Below, piece after piece: positions 1-6,192 of a DNA stretch of 8,635 bases. Below the pieces are notes generated by a model that was given only the letters and a program-made list of their open reading frames with translations, did not search any database and was not told the origin of the DNA. Source of the stretch: JAEZJZ01 sp964450265 (lineage in GTDB: Bacteria > Bacillota > UBA994 > UBA5500); assembly GCA_964450265.1 (NCBI GenBank), contig CAYVCY010000093.1:1-8635 (forward strand), given 5' to 3'. The translations under genes and the position numbers were made by a program. The stretch's first letter is position 1. The number at the start of each line of letters is the position of its first letter.

Positions 1-1
1 T

Positions 2-1669
2 CCTGGGCCGGACCATCTGCCCGAGTTGATCGGCATCACCCGCAGCGACCTCACCGCCGACAGCCTCCTGCAATTGAGTCTGCAACCGCAGGGTTCGGAG
101 CAGTTCGAGCTTGTCGCCAACCTCGTCGTGGGAGATGTCAGTGTGCAAATTGCCGGGCAAGGGTCCTACGGCCCTCATCTGGACACACCGCTTTTATCCG
201 GCGAGTTTGCCTGCCAAACCGAGACAGGGGTGGACTGCATTTTCCACCTGACTATCTACCCCAACGGAAACCAGCAACAGGCATACTTGGTGCTGGGTGA
301 GCCCCCCAGCCAGGTGGCAACCGTCGGTTTCGGCCAGCCGAACGGCAACATCTCCGCCATTCAAACTCAAACAGCTGCCCGGTTGCGCGCTCAGGCACAG
401 TTGCCTGTCGCCTATCAGCTGGACGGCGGGCCGCTTTCGCTGAACCCGGCACCCATAATCAGCGACAACCAGGTGCTGGTGCCGCTGCGCCCATTGCTGC
501 AGGCGCTGGGCGTAGTTGTGCACTGGGATGGAGCAACCAACACCGTCTGCGCCCAAAAAGGCGACCTGGCCATGAATATCTCTCCCAGTCGCCAGACCCT
601 GCAGGTGAATGGAACTGAGCAGCCACTATTCGTCCAGCATGCGGATAGCGGCCATCTCTACACTCCTCTGCAACCGCTGACCGATGCCTTGGGCGCAACC
701 GTGATTGCCCGGCGCGACGGCACTGTCTGCCTGATCAGCCGAGAGCAGACGGAACTACATGGAGGGGTGTTTCAAATCATCTTCGTCTCGCCGCAGAATG
801 TGATCCTGCAGAATGATACCACCCAGGCGGTGGACGTAGGCAACTGGGCGCTGATAGCCAACGACTTCCTGCATAATCCTGTCCCGATGATCGAATTCCG
901 CTTCCCAGAACAACTGATTCTGCAGCCAGGCGAACAGGTGCAAGTGGCTGCTGGCCTGGAAGTCGAACCGGATCATCGCCTCTTATTCGATTGGGATCAG
1001 TCCCAGCAGGCATCGCCGGAACTTCCAGCCCGGTTGCAGATATTCATCAACTCCTTGCGTCCAGGTAATGAAGCGATCGCACTACAGAACCGCGGTGCCG
1101 ATATCTATTTGGGCAACTGGCGGCTGGTTGCCACCAGCGGCAAGCCGGTCTGCGAACTACCCTCCATTTGGCTGGCACAAAGCAGTACATTTGGGATCAG
1201 CGGGCGACCGGGCGAGCCGGCCAGCGCCCAGGAGCTGCACTGGCCCAATCTGCCGGCCGTGGAGGAGGCCTATCGTGCAGAGCAGGCTGCCCGTCTGGAG
1301 AGCGAGCGGCAGCTGGTAGAAGCCCTGCGCCTGAAGTATTTGCCGGTAGCCGAGGCGTTAGGCATCGCTAACGACGAATATTACTTCTATCGGGAGCCTT
1401 CTGTGATGAGGGTGGCGAACGGTGACCCGCTGCCCCCCTTGGAGGAAATTCCGGAGGCGGCGCAAGCCTTGTTGTACAATGAGATGAGACTAATCGCTCC
1501 CCATGCAGAGTCTGGCGACACCGTTCCGGCTTATTACATTAGCCCCGACGGCCAGCAGGCCTATCTGGCGATAATCAAGCGCGACGGCACAGTCATCGCC
1601 TATCATCTGCATCTGGTGATCGACAGCGGTTACTACACCTGGTCTTCCCAGCAGGTCATGCCTGCATAA
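2..1669 (+). CDS. Stalk-domain and lamin-tail-domain surface protein, 5'-partial
   Basis: The reading frame is open at the left edge, so the true start and any signal peptide lie outside the window; 555 codons are visible. A beta-rich N-terminal part (to about base 420) is unrecognised. Bases 431-742 encode a copper-amine-oxidase N-terminal-like stalk domain with two half-repeats, seen in the VPLRPLLQALG and YTPLQPLTDALG segments, each followed by a short beta strand. Bases about 764-1015 and 1028-1243 each resemble a lamin-tail domain: both have a strand of the type VILQN or IALQN, then a GNW motif, and the first also has an LQPGEQVQVAAG strand. Bases 1253-1363 encode a charged, Glu/Ala/Arg-rich helix likely to form a coiled coil. 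The last 100 residues are unrecognised. Stalk domains are common in exported Bacillota cell-wall proteins, so a surface location is inferred. No enzymatic motif is visible; function unknown. Confidence 0.85.
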   Translation, partial: PGPDHLPELIGITRSDLTADSLLQLSLQPQGSEQFELVANLVVGDVSVQIAGQGSYGPHLDTPLLSGEFACQTETGVDCIFHLTIYPNGNQQQAYLVLGEPPSQVATVGFGQPNGNISAIQTQTAARLRAQAQLPVAYQLDGGPLSLNPAPIISDNQVLVPLRPLLQALGVVVHWDGATNTVCAQKGDLAMNISPSRQTLQVNGTEQPLFVQHADSGHLYTPLQPLTDALGATVIARRDGTVCLISREQTELHGGVFQIIFVSPQNVILQNDTTQAVDVGNWALIANDFLHNPVPMIEFRFPEQLILQPGEQVQVAAGLEVEPDHRLLFDWDQSQQASPELPARLQIFINSLRPGNEAIALQNRGADIYLGNWRLVATSGKPVCELPSIWLAQSSTFGISGRPGEPASAQELHWPNLPAVEEAYRAEQAARLESERQLVEALRLKYLPVAEALGIANDEYYFYREPSVMRVANGDPLPPLEEIPEAAQALLYNEMRLIAPHAESGDTVPAYYISPDGQQAYLAIIKRDGTVIAYHLHLVIDSGYYTWSSQQVMPA

Positions 1670-1717
1670 TTCTTAGCCGAGCAGCGGGATGCTACCGGGG
1701 GTCCTCTGCATGCAAGA

Positions 1718-1742
1718 CCCTTCGCTCGTGCTCGGGATGACA
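1718..1742 (+). repeat. Half copy of the dispersed TTCGCTC...GGATGACA repeat
   Basis: This 25-bp stretch matches the right end of the palindromic element at 2466-2490 in 22 of 25 positions (CCCTTCGCTC, then GCTC, then GGATGACA). The matching left arm is not recognisable upstream. A short imperfect stem-loop (GGGTC at 1699-1703 with GACCC at 1716-1720) overlaps its left edge. It is probably a decayed copy of the same element. Confidence 0.55.
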
Positions 1743-1820
1743 GTCGCTAGGAGACTGTCTAGTGGATGCTATCTGGTGAGGTGGGGGACTGGTGGACTGG
1801 CCTTACCGTTCCGCTCTTCG

Positions 1821-1849
1821 TGATACAGCGGGACGTGTACCCTGTATCA
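1821..1849 (+). promoter_or_regulatory. Inverted repeat upstream of the NUDIX gene
   Basis: TGATACAG (1821-1828) and CTGTATCA (1842-1849) are a perfect 8-bp inverted repeat around a 13-nt spacer. Two more G-C pairs can form inside after a one-base bulge. No T-run follows, so it is not a standard intrinsic terminator. It lies just upstream of the proposed NUDIX promoter and could be an operator. That role is inferred only. Confidence 0.35.
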
Positions 1850-1858
1850 TCCAGCCGT

Positions 1859-1887
1859 TTGCCTCGTCGCCTGCCTGATGCTACACT
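1859..1887 (+). promoter_or_regulatory. Possible sigma-A promoter for the NUDIX gene
   Basis: TTGCCT (1859-1864) and TACACT (1882-1887) are 17 bp apart, each matching consensus at four of six positions. Transcription would start near 1894, about 28 nt before the ATG and upstream of a strong ribosome site. The match is weak, so this is only a candidate. Confidence 0.3.
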
Positions 1888-1906
1888 AAGAGCACCAATT
1901 GGCATC

Positions 1907-1914
1907 AAGGAGGA
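1907..1914 (+). promoter_or_regulatory. Strong ribosome binding site fixing the NUDIX start
   Basis: AAGGAGGA lies seven bases before ATG 1922. It rules out the longer in-frame reading that begins at ATG 1766, whose extra 52 residues resemble no NUDIX protein. Confidence 0.8.
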
Positions 1915-1921
1915 AGACATC

Positions 1922-2371
1922 ATGCTCACCCGGGATTTCACCGTCGCTACCTTCGTCGTCCATCGCCAGCAGGTGCTGCTGCTCTGGCACCGCAAACTGC
2001 AAATGTGGCTGCCCCCTGGTGGGCACATCGACCGCAACGAGCTGCCGGATGAGGCTGCCGTGCGCGAGGTGTTAGAGGAGAGCGGCATTCATTGCCGCTT
2101 GGTAGGGGAGAAGGGGCTCGGGGTGGAATATCCGCGGCAACTGGTGCGGCCGGCTGGGATACAGCTGGAGACCATCACCACCCAACCGGCTCACGAACAT
2201 ATAGATTTCATCTACTTCGCCCGCGTCCTTTCCGGCATAGATCCCATCCCGCGCCTTAATAATGAATCCGAACAGATCGGGTGGTATACGCTACAGCAGT
2301 TGCGGGAGATGCAAGTGGCGGAAGACGTCTTGGGCTGGGCTGAGAAGGCAATTGAGGCAGTAAACGATTGA
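1922..2371 (+). CDS. NUDIX hydrolase
   Basis: This 149-residue protein is a single-domain NUDIX hydrolase, a family that cleaves nucleoside diphosphates linked to another moiety, usually with Mg2+. The NUDIX box is complete at residues 34-56: G34, E40, R48, E49, E52, E53, G55 and I56 are spaced exactly as in Gx5Ex7REUxEExGU. The run WLPPGGH just before it is the usual lead-in. The domain fills the protein and the length is normal. The start is set by the AAGGAGGA site at 1907-1914. It appears monocistronic: 252 bp follow the previous gene, and a palindromic repeat follows its stop within 6 bp. The substrate cannot be told from the sequence. Nucleotide pool cleaning or ADP-sugar hydrolysis are both possible, and no neighbour points to a pathway. 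Confidence 0.92.
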   Translation: MLTRDFTVATFVVHRQQVLLLWHRKLQMWLPPGGHIDRNELPDEAAVREVLEESGIHCRLVGEKGLGVEYPRQLVRPAGIQLETITTQPAHEHIDFIYFARVLSGIDPIPRLNNESEQIGWYTLQQLREMQVAEDVLGWAEKAIEAVND

Positions 2372-2376
2372 GCGGG

Positions 2377-2490
2377 TGTCATTCTGGGCCTCCTCTTCTT
2401 TCTGTTATTCCGAGGCTTCAGCCGAAGAATCTATCCCGGCGCCGTCGTGACGCCGCCGGGATAGTCCCTTCGCTCACGCTCAGGATGACA
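2377..2490. repeat. 114-bp palindromic dispersed repeat (MITE- or REP-like)
   Basis: The ends TGTCATTCTGGGC (2377-2389) and GCTCAGGATGACA (2478-2490) are inverted repeats matching at 11 of 13 positions. The centre holds a perfect 11-bp inverted repeat, CTATCCCGGCG (2431-2441) and CGCCGGGATAG (2454-2464), around a 12-nt loop. The left side also carries a second, diverged copy of the end motif near 2403-2415 (TGTTATTCCGAGG). Bases 2466-2490 match 1718-1742. No coding function is likely. Sequences of the type TGTCATTCTGAGC...GAAGAATCT are, from memory, frequent intergenic repeats in several bacterial groups. The element starts 5 bp after the NUDIX stop and could also end that transcript through its stem. 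Confidence 0.7.
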
Positions 2491-2668
2491 AAAAAAAGAC
2501 ACCCTGGGTGGCAAAAAGGACGCTCAGACACAGGATGGGGAGCTCCCGGGAAGATCGCCCTCGGCGGTTTTCAAATTCTCGATCTGTCCCCCTTACCTCG
2601 CATCGTGTCCGGAGGCAGGGAGAGGCGTTGCCGGCGGCGAATATATCCAGTAAGAAATTCCCTTGATT
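2491..2668. other. Intergenic region with no recognised gene
   Basis: This 178-bp stretch lies between the palindromic repeat and the ribosome site of the isomerase gene. The open frame crossing it, starting near 2368, runs through repeat sequence, has no recognisable protein similarity and overlaps the isomerase start. A weak short stem, CGCC-CTC-GGCG followed by TTTT, is at about 2557-2572. No convincing promoter was found, although transcription of the isomerase must begin here or further upstream. Confidence 0.5.
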
Positions 2669-2674
2669 GGAGGA
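2669..2674 (+). promoter_or_regulatory. Ribosome binding site fixing the isomerase start
   Basis: GGAGGA sits six bases before ATG 2681. It overlaps the longer TTG-initiated reading from 2663 and so argues for the ATG at 2681; ATG 2684 is one codon later and also possible. Confidence 0.75.
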
Positions 2675-2680
2675 CAGACC

Positions 2681-3448
2681 ATGATGGATTTGCGCGAGAG
2701 AGCCTTTCTCGATCTGAAACTGGAGGACAATAGACTGCTGCTTGGTGCGGAACTGACCCAGGTCACACCTTCGGTGCGCACGCTGGAGGATGCCCGCTAT
2801 TCGTTGTACGACCGCAAAGCGCAAGGGCCAAAGACCCTTTATTGGATGTACCGTCAGGTGGCCCGCCTTGCCGACCTGGGGTTACTGAATGAATTGGGCC
2901 TAATTCACAACATCACCGTCATTCGCCCTGGACAAATCGGCAGCGAATACATCAAGACGGTGGGGCATTATCACTCCATCAAGCCTGGCACCGATGTGGC
3001 TTATCCCGAGGTCTACGAAGTGCTGCAAGGCGAGGCCACATTCTTGTTGCAGCGCGCAACCGAGATCCCCGGCAAGGTAGATGACGTGGTGGTAATTACC
3101 GCCCATCCAGGTGACAAAGTGATTATGCCGCCCGGCTACGGCCACATCACCATTAATGCCAGTGATGAATATCTAGTGATGAGCGATTTGGTAGCCGCCG
3201 CCAACGCCTCCGAATATGGTGACATCAAGCGGCTGCAGGGCGGTGCCTATTTCCATATCAACGCCGGCTCCGAGGCTTGGGTGCGCAATCGTAAGTACAC
3301 CGCCACCCCGCCCCGCAGGAGGGTGACCGCCCGCAACTACCCCGAGTTCCACCTGTCCAGCGACGAACCCATGTATCAGACGTTGATCGATCGCCCTGCT
3401 TCCTTCCGCTTTCTCACCCACCCTGAGGAGTGCTCCTTCCGTTTCTAG
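2681..3448 (+). CDS. pgiA: Cupin-type glucose-6-phosphate isomerase
   Basis: The product should interconvert glucose 6-phosphate and fructose 6-phosphate in the cytoplasm, using a metal-bound cupin fold unrelated to classical Pgi. Of 255 residues, the cupin core spans about 75-205. The signature is clear: a TVIRPGQIGSEYIKTVGHYH segment places metal ligands H96 and H98, YPEVYEVLQGE supplies E110 as the expected glutamate, and PPGYGHITIN gives H155 as the third histidine. These match H88, H90, E97 and H136 of the Pyrococcus enzyme as I recall it, with a few extra residues between H98 and E110. The protein is longer than the archaeal form of about 190 residues, with an extended N-terminus and about 50 residues at the C-terminus rich in Arg, Pro and aromatic residues. 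The gene has no operon partner and converges on the CDF exporter gene. Confidence 0.88.
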   Translation: MMDLRERAFLDLKLEDNRLLLGAELTQVTPSVRTLEDARYSLYDRKAQGPKTLYWMYRQVARLADLGLLNELGLIHNITVIRPGQIGSEYIKTVGHYHSIKPGTDVAYPEVYEVLQGEATFLLQRATEIPGKVDDVVVITAHPGDKVIMPPGYGHITINASDEYLVMSDLVAAANASEYGDIKRLQGGAYFHINAGSEAWVRNRKYTATPPRRRVTARNYPEFHLSSDEPMYQTLIDRPASFRFLTHPEECSFRF

Positions 3449-3457
3449 CACGAAGGG

Positions 3458-3488
3458 TGAAACAAAAAGAACCGTCCCTTTTGTTCCG
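3458..3488 (-). repeat. REP-like 31-bp monomer, copy 1
   Basis: On the minus strand this unit reads CGGAACAAA, then the 18-nt core AGGGACGGTTCTTTTTGT, then TTCA. The core is identical in all six copies in the window. It abuts copy 2 at 3488/3489 without a gap, head to head. Confidence 0.8.
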
Positions 3489-3518
3489 CGACACAACAGG
3501 GACGGTTCTTTTTGTTTC
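3459..3518. terminator. Possible bidirectional terminator between convergent genes
   Basis: A perfect 21-bp inverted repeat (3459-3479 with 3498-3518) encloses an 18-nt loop. It begins 10 bp after the isomerase stop and ends 3 bp before the stop of the converging CDF gene. Read from either strand, a GC-rich AGGGACGG stem segment is followed by TTCTTTTTGTTT, the A/T-paired layout of bidirectional intrinsic terminators. The loop is long and the T-run has interruptions, so termination is likely but not certain. Confidence 0.6.
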
Positions 3519-3519
3519 G
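3489..3519 (+). repeat. REP-like 31-bp monomer, copy 2
   Basis: Reads CGACACAAC, the invariant 18-nt core, then TTCG. It forms an inverted pair with copy 1. The trailing CGC at 3518-3520 is shared with most other copies. Confidence 0.8.
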
Positions 3520-3521
3520 CA

Positions 3522-4406
3522 TCAGTCAATCGGCAACTTCACCGGCTCCACATGCACCGCCGCATCCTGCAAATTGGGGAACCTTTGCTGCAGGTGTCCC
3601 TCCACCCGATGGGCCAGGATATGCGCCTGTTCCAGGTCCAAATTATCCGCCACCTGCACATGGATATCCAGAAAGGCCTGGTCCGCCCGCCCCCGTGAAC
3701 GGATCTGATGACAGCTGACCACGCCCGGCACCTCTCGAGCGGCTCGAGCGACCTCCTCCGGGTCCAAAATGGCCGAATCGGTGAGCACCCGAAACCCCTC
3801 CGACATAATCCCCCAGCCTGCTCGAATAATCAGCAGCCCGATGGCCACCGATGCCAGCAGATCGATCATCGGAAAACCCAATCTCACCGCCAGCAGACTA
3901 ATGATCACCGTTCCAGAGACATAAAGATCTGTAGCCGTGTGGGCCGCATCGGAGATCAAAATTTCACTCTGCAGCCGTTTTCCCTGCCCCCGCTCGTAGC
4001 GGGTAACCAGCAAGTTGATGGCCATCGTGCCCAGCATCACCGCAAACTGCAGCGGCTCCACCGTCACCTCTACCGGGCTTTGGTAGCGCTGCCAAGTGGT
4101 GCGGAAGACCGAGATGGCTACCGTGAATAGCATCAAGCCGATGCCCAGTGCCGTCAGCGTCTCATATTTGCCGTGCCCATAAGGATGATCATCGTCCACC
4201 GGCTTCGACGCTAGCCCGATGCCCACCAGCCCCACCACATTCCCCGAACCGTCCGACAGCGAGTGATATCCGTCTGCCACCATCGCTGCCGAGCGGGCCA
4301 ATGTGCCCACCACCAGCTTGGCCACTGCCACCAGCAGATTCAGCCCCATCACAATCCACAGTACCCGCCTGATATCCCGAAAACGCCGCACCCGTGCTTC
4401 TTCCAT
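3522..4406 (-). CDS. Cation diffusion facilitator (CDF) metal exporter
   Basis: This 294-residue protein belongs to the CDF family, inner-membrane proton antiporters that export Zn2+ and related divalent cations. About six membrane helices lie in residues 15-205. The membrane metal site is complete: H48 and D52 in helix 2 (ADGYHSLSD) and H156 and D160 in helix 5 (SDAAHTATD). An HD-HD site is typical of zinc-type members. HPYGHGKYE at 74-82 is the usual conserved loop. The C-terminal cytoplasmic domain (about 210-290) keeps the histidines expected for regulatory metal binding (H233, H249, H285). A TTG lies one codon upstream at 4409; the ATG at 4406 is preferred, with a GGGGGTAG ribosome-like sequence (complement of 4412-4419). 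The gene is divergent from the MFS gene and convergent with the isomerase. No metal-sensor operator was recognised. Confidence 0.92.
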   Translation of the reverse strand: MEEARVRRFRDIRRVLWIVMGLNLLVAVAKLVVGTLARSAAMVADGYHSLSDGSGNVVGLVGIGLASKPVDDDHPYGHGKYETLTALGIGLMLFTVAISVFRTTWQRYQSPVEVTVEPLQFAVMLGTMAINLLVTRYERGQGKRLQSEILISDAAHTATDLYVSGTVIISLLAVRLGFPMIDLLASVAIGLLIIRAGWGIMSEGFRVLTDSAILDPEEVARAAREVPGVVSCHQIRSRGRADQAFLDIHVQVADNLDLEQAHILAHRVEGHLQQRFPNLQDAAVHVEPVKLPID

Positions 4407-4448
4407 CAAATCTACCCCCGCATAATATCTTATCTAGCCCTTATGCTT

Positions 4449-4477
4449 ACTCTAGCAGGAAGGATCAGTGCGGTCAA
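4449..4477 (-). promoter_or_regulatory. Sigma-A promoter for the CDF gene
   Basis: On the minus strand TTGACC (complement of 4472-4477) and TAGAGT (complement of 4449-4454) are separated by 17 bp, matching consensus at five and four of six positions. The expected start of transcription lies some 35 nt upstream of the ATG. Confidence 0.55.
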
Positions 4478-4534
4478 CATCAATTGCCAGTACGCCCATT
4501 AGATGGGATCGTCTCTCATTCTCGTTCTCAACAG

Positions 4535-4563
4535 TGATACGTGGGGACTGTCCCCACGTGTCA
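4535..4563. repeat. Strong hairpin built on GTGGGGACTGTCCCCAC
   Basis: ACGTGGGGA (4539-4547) and TCCCCACGT (4551-4559) form a perfect 9-bp stem with a 3-nt loop, extendable to 13 bp with one G-T pair (4535-4538 with 4560-4563). It lies upstream of both divergent promoters and has no T-run, so it is probably neither a leader element nor a terminator. It may be a second REP-like family or a protein binding site. Confidence 0.6.
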
Positions 4564-4565
4564 TG

Positions 4566-4583
4566 CGTCAAAATAAATTTTGG
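4566..4583. promoter_or_regulatory. Candidate operator 1, upstream of the MFS promoter
   Basis: CGTCAAAATAAATTTTGG contains the palindrome CAAAAT-AA-ATTTTG (4569-4582). It matches 4635-4652 at 17 of 18 bases and ends eight bases before the -35 box of the MFS promoter. Paired near-identical palindromes around a promoter suggest a dimeric repressor; the identity of that protein is inferred. Confidence 0.5.
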
Positions 4584-4591
4584 AGAGACTC

Positions 4592-4620
4592 TTGACTCCT
4601 CTTGCATGCGCCCATAAGAT
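4592..4620 (+). promoter_or_regulatory. Sigma-A promoter for the MFS gene
   Basis: TTGACT (4592-4597) and TAAGAT (4615-4620) are 17 bp apart, matching consensus at five and four of six positions. Transcription would start near 4627, just before candidate operator 2. Confidence 0.6.
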
Positions 4621-4631
4621 AAAAGCAGGCC

Positions 4632-4657
4632 CAACGTCAAAACTAATTTTGGCGTTG
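4632..4657. promoter_or_regulatory. Candidate operator 2, downstream of the MFS promoter
   Basis: CAACGTCAAAA (4632-4642) and TTTTGGCGTTG (4647-4657) form an 11-bp inverted repeat with one G-T pair and a 4-nt loop. The inner 18 bp repeat site 1, centre to centre 69 bp away. Placed right after the expected transcription start, a bound protein would block transcription. As RNA it could also fold into a 5'-leader stem 10 bases before the ribosome site. Confidence 0.5.
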
Positions 4658-4681
4658 ATGTACGCAGAAAGGGTGAGCAAA

Positions 4682-6079
4682 ATGGAATGGTTGGGCGGAT
4701 ATTCCCCTCTATTCAAGAATCGTCGCTGGTTGTTGCTCTGGCTGGGCCAGGCGGTCTCTTCCTTGGGCGACGCTATCTACCGGATAGCGTTGTTGCTGCT
4801 GGTTACCGAGCTCAGCTCGTCTCCACTGGTGCTGACCGCGATGGTGGCTGTGCAAACCGGGGCGGGCATCCTGCTTGGGCCCGTTGCTGGCGTGATGGCA
4901 GATCGGCACGCACGCCGTGGGCTGATGCTCAGCGCGGGTGTCGTCCGCTTGTTGGCCGTGCTGCTGCTGATGAAGCTGCGCAGCGTACCGTTCCTCATCG
5001 GTTTGGCGCTCTTCCATTCAGCAGCCAAGGCTGTCAACGCGCCTGCGCGTTCCGCCCTTATCCCTGACCTGGTGGGGGAGGAGGCCTATGTGTCGGCCAC
5101 CAGCCTCGATCAATCCACCATCTCTCTGGTCTCGCTAATCGGTCCGTTGCTGGGCGGCTTGGTGATCGGAGGGCTGGGATTCTCCGCGGCCTTCATGCTG
5201 GATGCGGCTTGCATAGCCACTTCCATTTCCGCCCTCTGTCTGCTCGGAGGGAAACGATCGCAGGCTAATCCTTCGACCACGTCGCCTGTTGCTCGGCAGG
5301 GGGGCGGAGCCACCCCCAGCATAGCGGATGCAGTTTCTGCCACCGTCACTGCCGGTAGCCCCGCCCTCATCACTGCGTCGGCTCCCGACGGTAACCCTGC
5401 CCCCGCCGGGCGGACATCCTTCTGGCACCAATTCCGCCAGGGGATCAGCGCCATCGCCGCTCGTCCGCGCATCGTGTTTGTGCTGGTGTTGCTCCTGCCA
5501 GTGATGATCGCCTTGGGTGCGCTGAACGTGTTGCAGGTGGACTACGTGCGGCAGACGCTGCGCGTCTCTCCCGAGCAGTACGGCTTGATGGAGAGCATCA
5601 TCTTCTTCGGCTCCCTGTTGACCACCTTTCTGCTGGGACTGCGTGGCCGGCAGCTGAATAAGGGCCGCCTACTGCTCGCCTCCGTCATGCTGATGGGAGC
5701 CGCTACCGCCGCCTTTCTGTTCCATCCCGGGTTCCCGGTGGTTTGTGGCTGGGCGTTCCTGCTGGGTGCTTCCGATGGTCTGCTGACTATCCCGTTCTAT
5801 GGAATCGTGGTGGCGGAGACGGCAGGCGATATCCGCGGCCGGGTGATGGGTTGCTTTGAGTCCTTACTGCGCATCGGCGCGCTGGTGGGCCTGGGACTGG
5901 CCGGTCTAGCTGCCACTCGCTTGGGCAGCAGTCAGGTGATGGGCATCGCCGGAATTGGCGTGTTCCTGATGGGAGTTCTCGCCCGCTGGCACCCGCAATA
6001 TGCCAATTTATCCAGAGCCGCAGAAGGTGATGGTCACGTGGCCGCAGCTTCCACAGGAACCTCTGCCGCCACAGATTGA
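4682..6079 (+). CDS. MFS efflux transporter (DHA3-like)
   Basis: This 465-residue membrane protein has about 12 hydrophobic helices and fits the drug:H+ antiporter-3 branch of the major facilitator superfamily, which includes macrolide exporters. Support: the helix 2-3 loop has the motif A form GVMADRHARRGLM (residues 70-82), and NAPARSALIPDLVGEE (119-134) matches the helix 4-5 region typical of that branch. The start at ATG 4682 is chosen because AAAGGGTG (4668-4675) lies six bases upstream and the protein then begins with the usual short cytoplasmic N-terminus; in-frame starts at 4580 and 4658 would add unlikely leaders, and 4580 lies upstream of the promoter. The central loop, residues about 191-247, is unusually long and rich in Ala, Pro, Ser and Thr. 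The promoter is flanked by two operator-like palindromes. The substrate is unknown. A regulator gene follows after 113 bp. Confidence 0.88.
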   Translation: MEWLGGYSPLFKNRRWLLLWLGQAVSSLGDAIYRIALLLLVTELSSSPLVLTAMVAVQTGAGILLGPVAGVMADRHARRGLMLSAGVVRLLAVLLLMKLRSVPFLIGLALFHSAAKAVNAPARSALIPDLVGEEAYVSATSLDQSTISLVSLIGPLLGGLVIGGLGFSAAFMLDAACIATSISALCLLGGKRSQANPSTTSPVARQGGGATPSIADAVSATVTAGSPALITASAPDGNPAPAGRTSFWHQFRQGISAIAARPRIVFVLVLLLPVMIALGALNVLQVDYVRQTLRVSPEQYGLMESIIFFGSLLTTFLLGLRGRQLNKGRLLLASVMLMGAATAAFLFHPGFPVVCGWAFLLGASDGLLTIPFYGIVVAETAGDIRGRVMGCFESLLRIGALVGLGLAGLAATRLGSSQVMGIAGIGVFLMGVLARWHPQYANLSRAAEGDGHVAAASTGTSAATD

Positions 6080-6148
6080 TTCCACCGCCTCTATTGCCCT
6101 TTTGCCCCCTCAGCCATTCCCATCCCGCCCTGCGGTTGCAGACACAAG

Positions 6149-6157
6149 TGCTATAAT
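6149..6157 (+). promoter_or_regulatory. Extended -10 promoter for the HTH-M29-like gene
   Basis: TGCTATAAT is a perfect extended -10 element (TGnTATAAT). No good -35 box sits at 17 bp, as is usual for this class. Transcription would start near 6164, about 29 nt before ATG 6193. The regulator can therefore be expressed apart from the MFS gene. Confidence 0.65.
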
Positions 6158-6192
6158 GGATACATATCTACCGGCGAAAGGGCGGTTGCTGG

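Noticed and set aside
1699..1720. Terminator after the stalk-domain gene
   Set aside because: The 5-bp stem with an imperfect interior is weak and is not followed by a T-run.
2368..2733. Open frame of 121 codons between the NUDIX and isomerase genes
   Set aside because: It translates the palindromic repeat, has no recognisable domain and overlaps the supported isomerase start.
3430..3718. Short plus-strand open frames reading through the inverted repeat
   Set aside because: They run antisense to the end of the CDF gene, are Pro/Arg-rich, and begin inside the isomerase gene or the repeat.
4580..4681. Upstream in-frame starts for the MFS protein
   Set aside because: They overlap the promoter and operator region and lack a ribosome site. 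ATG 4682 has a well-placed one.
4407..4681. Metal-responsive riboswitch or leader RNA for the CDF or MFS gene
   Set aside because: The CDF leader is too short given its promoter, and no known conserved riboswitch core was recognised. The only stem in the MFS leader is the operator-like palindrome.
6080..6148. Intrinsic terminator after the MFS gene
   Set aside because: The region is C-rich with a short TTTT but no stem-loop precedes it, so the MFS transcript may run into the regulator gene.
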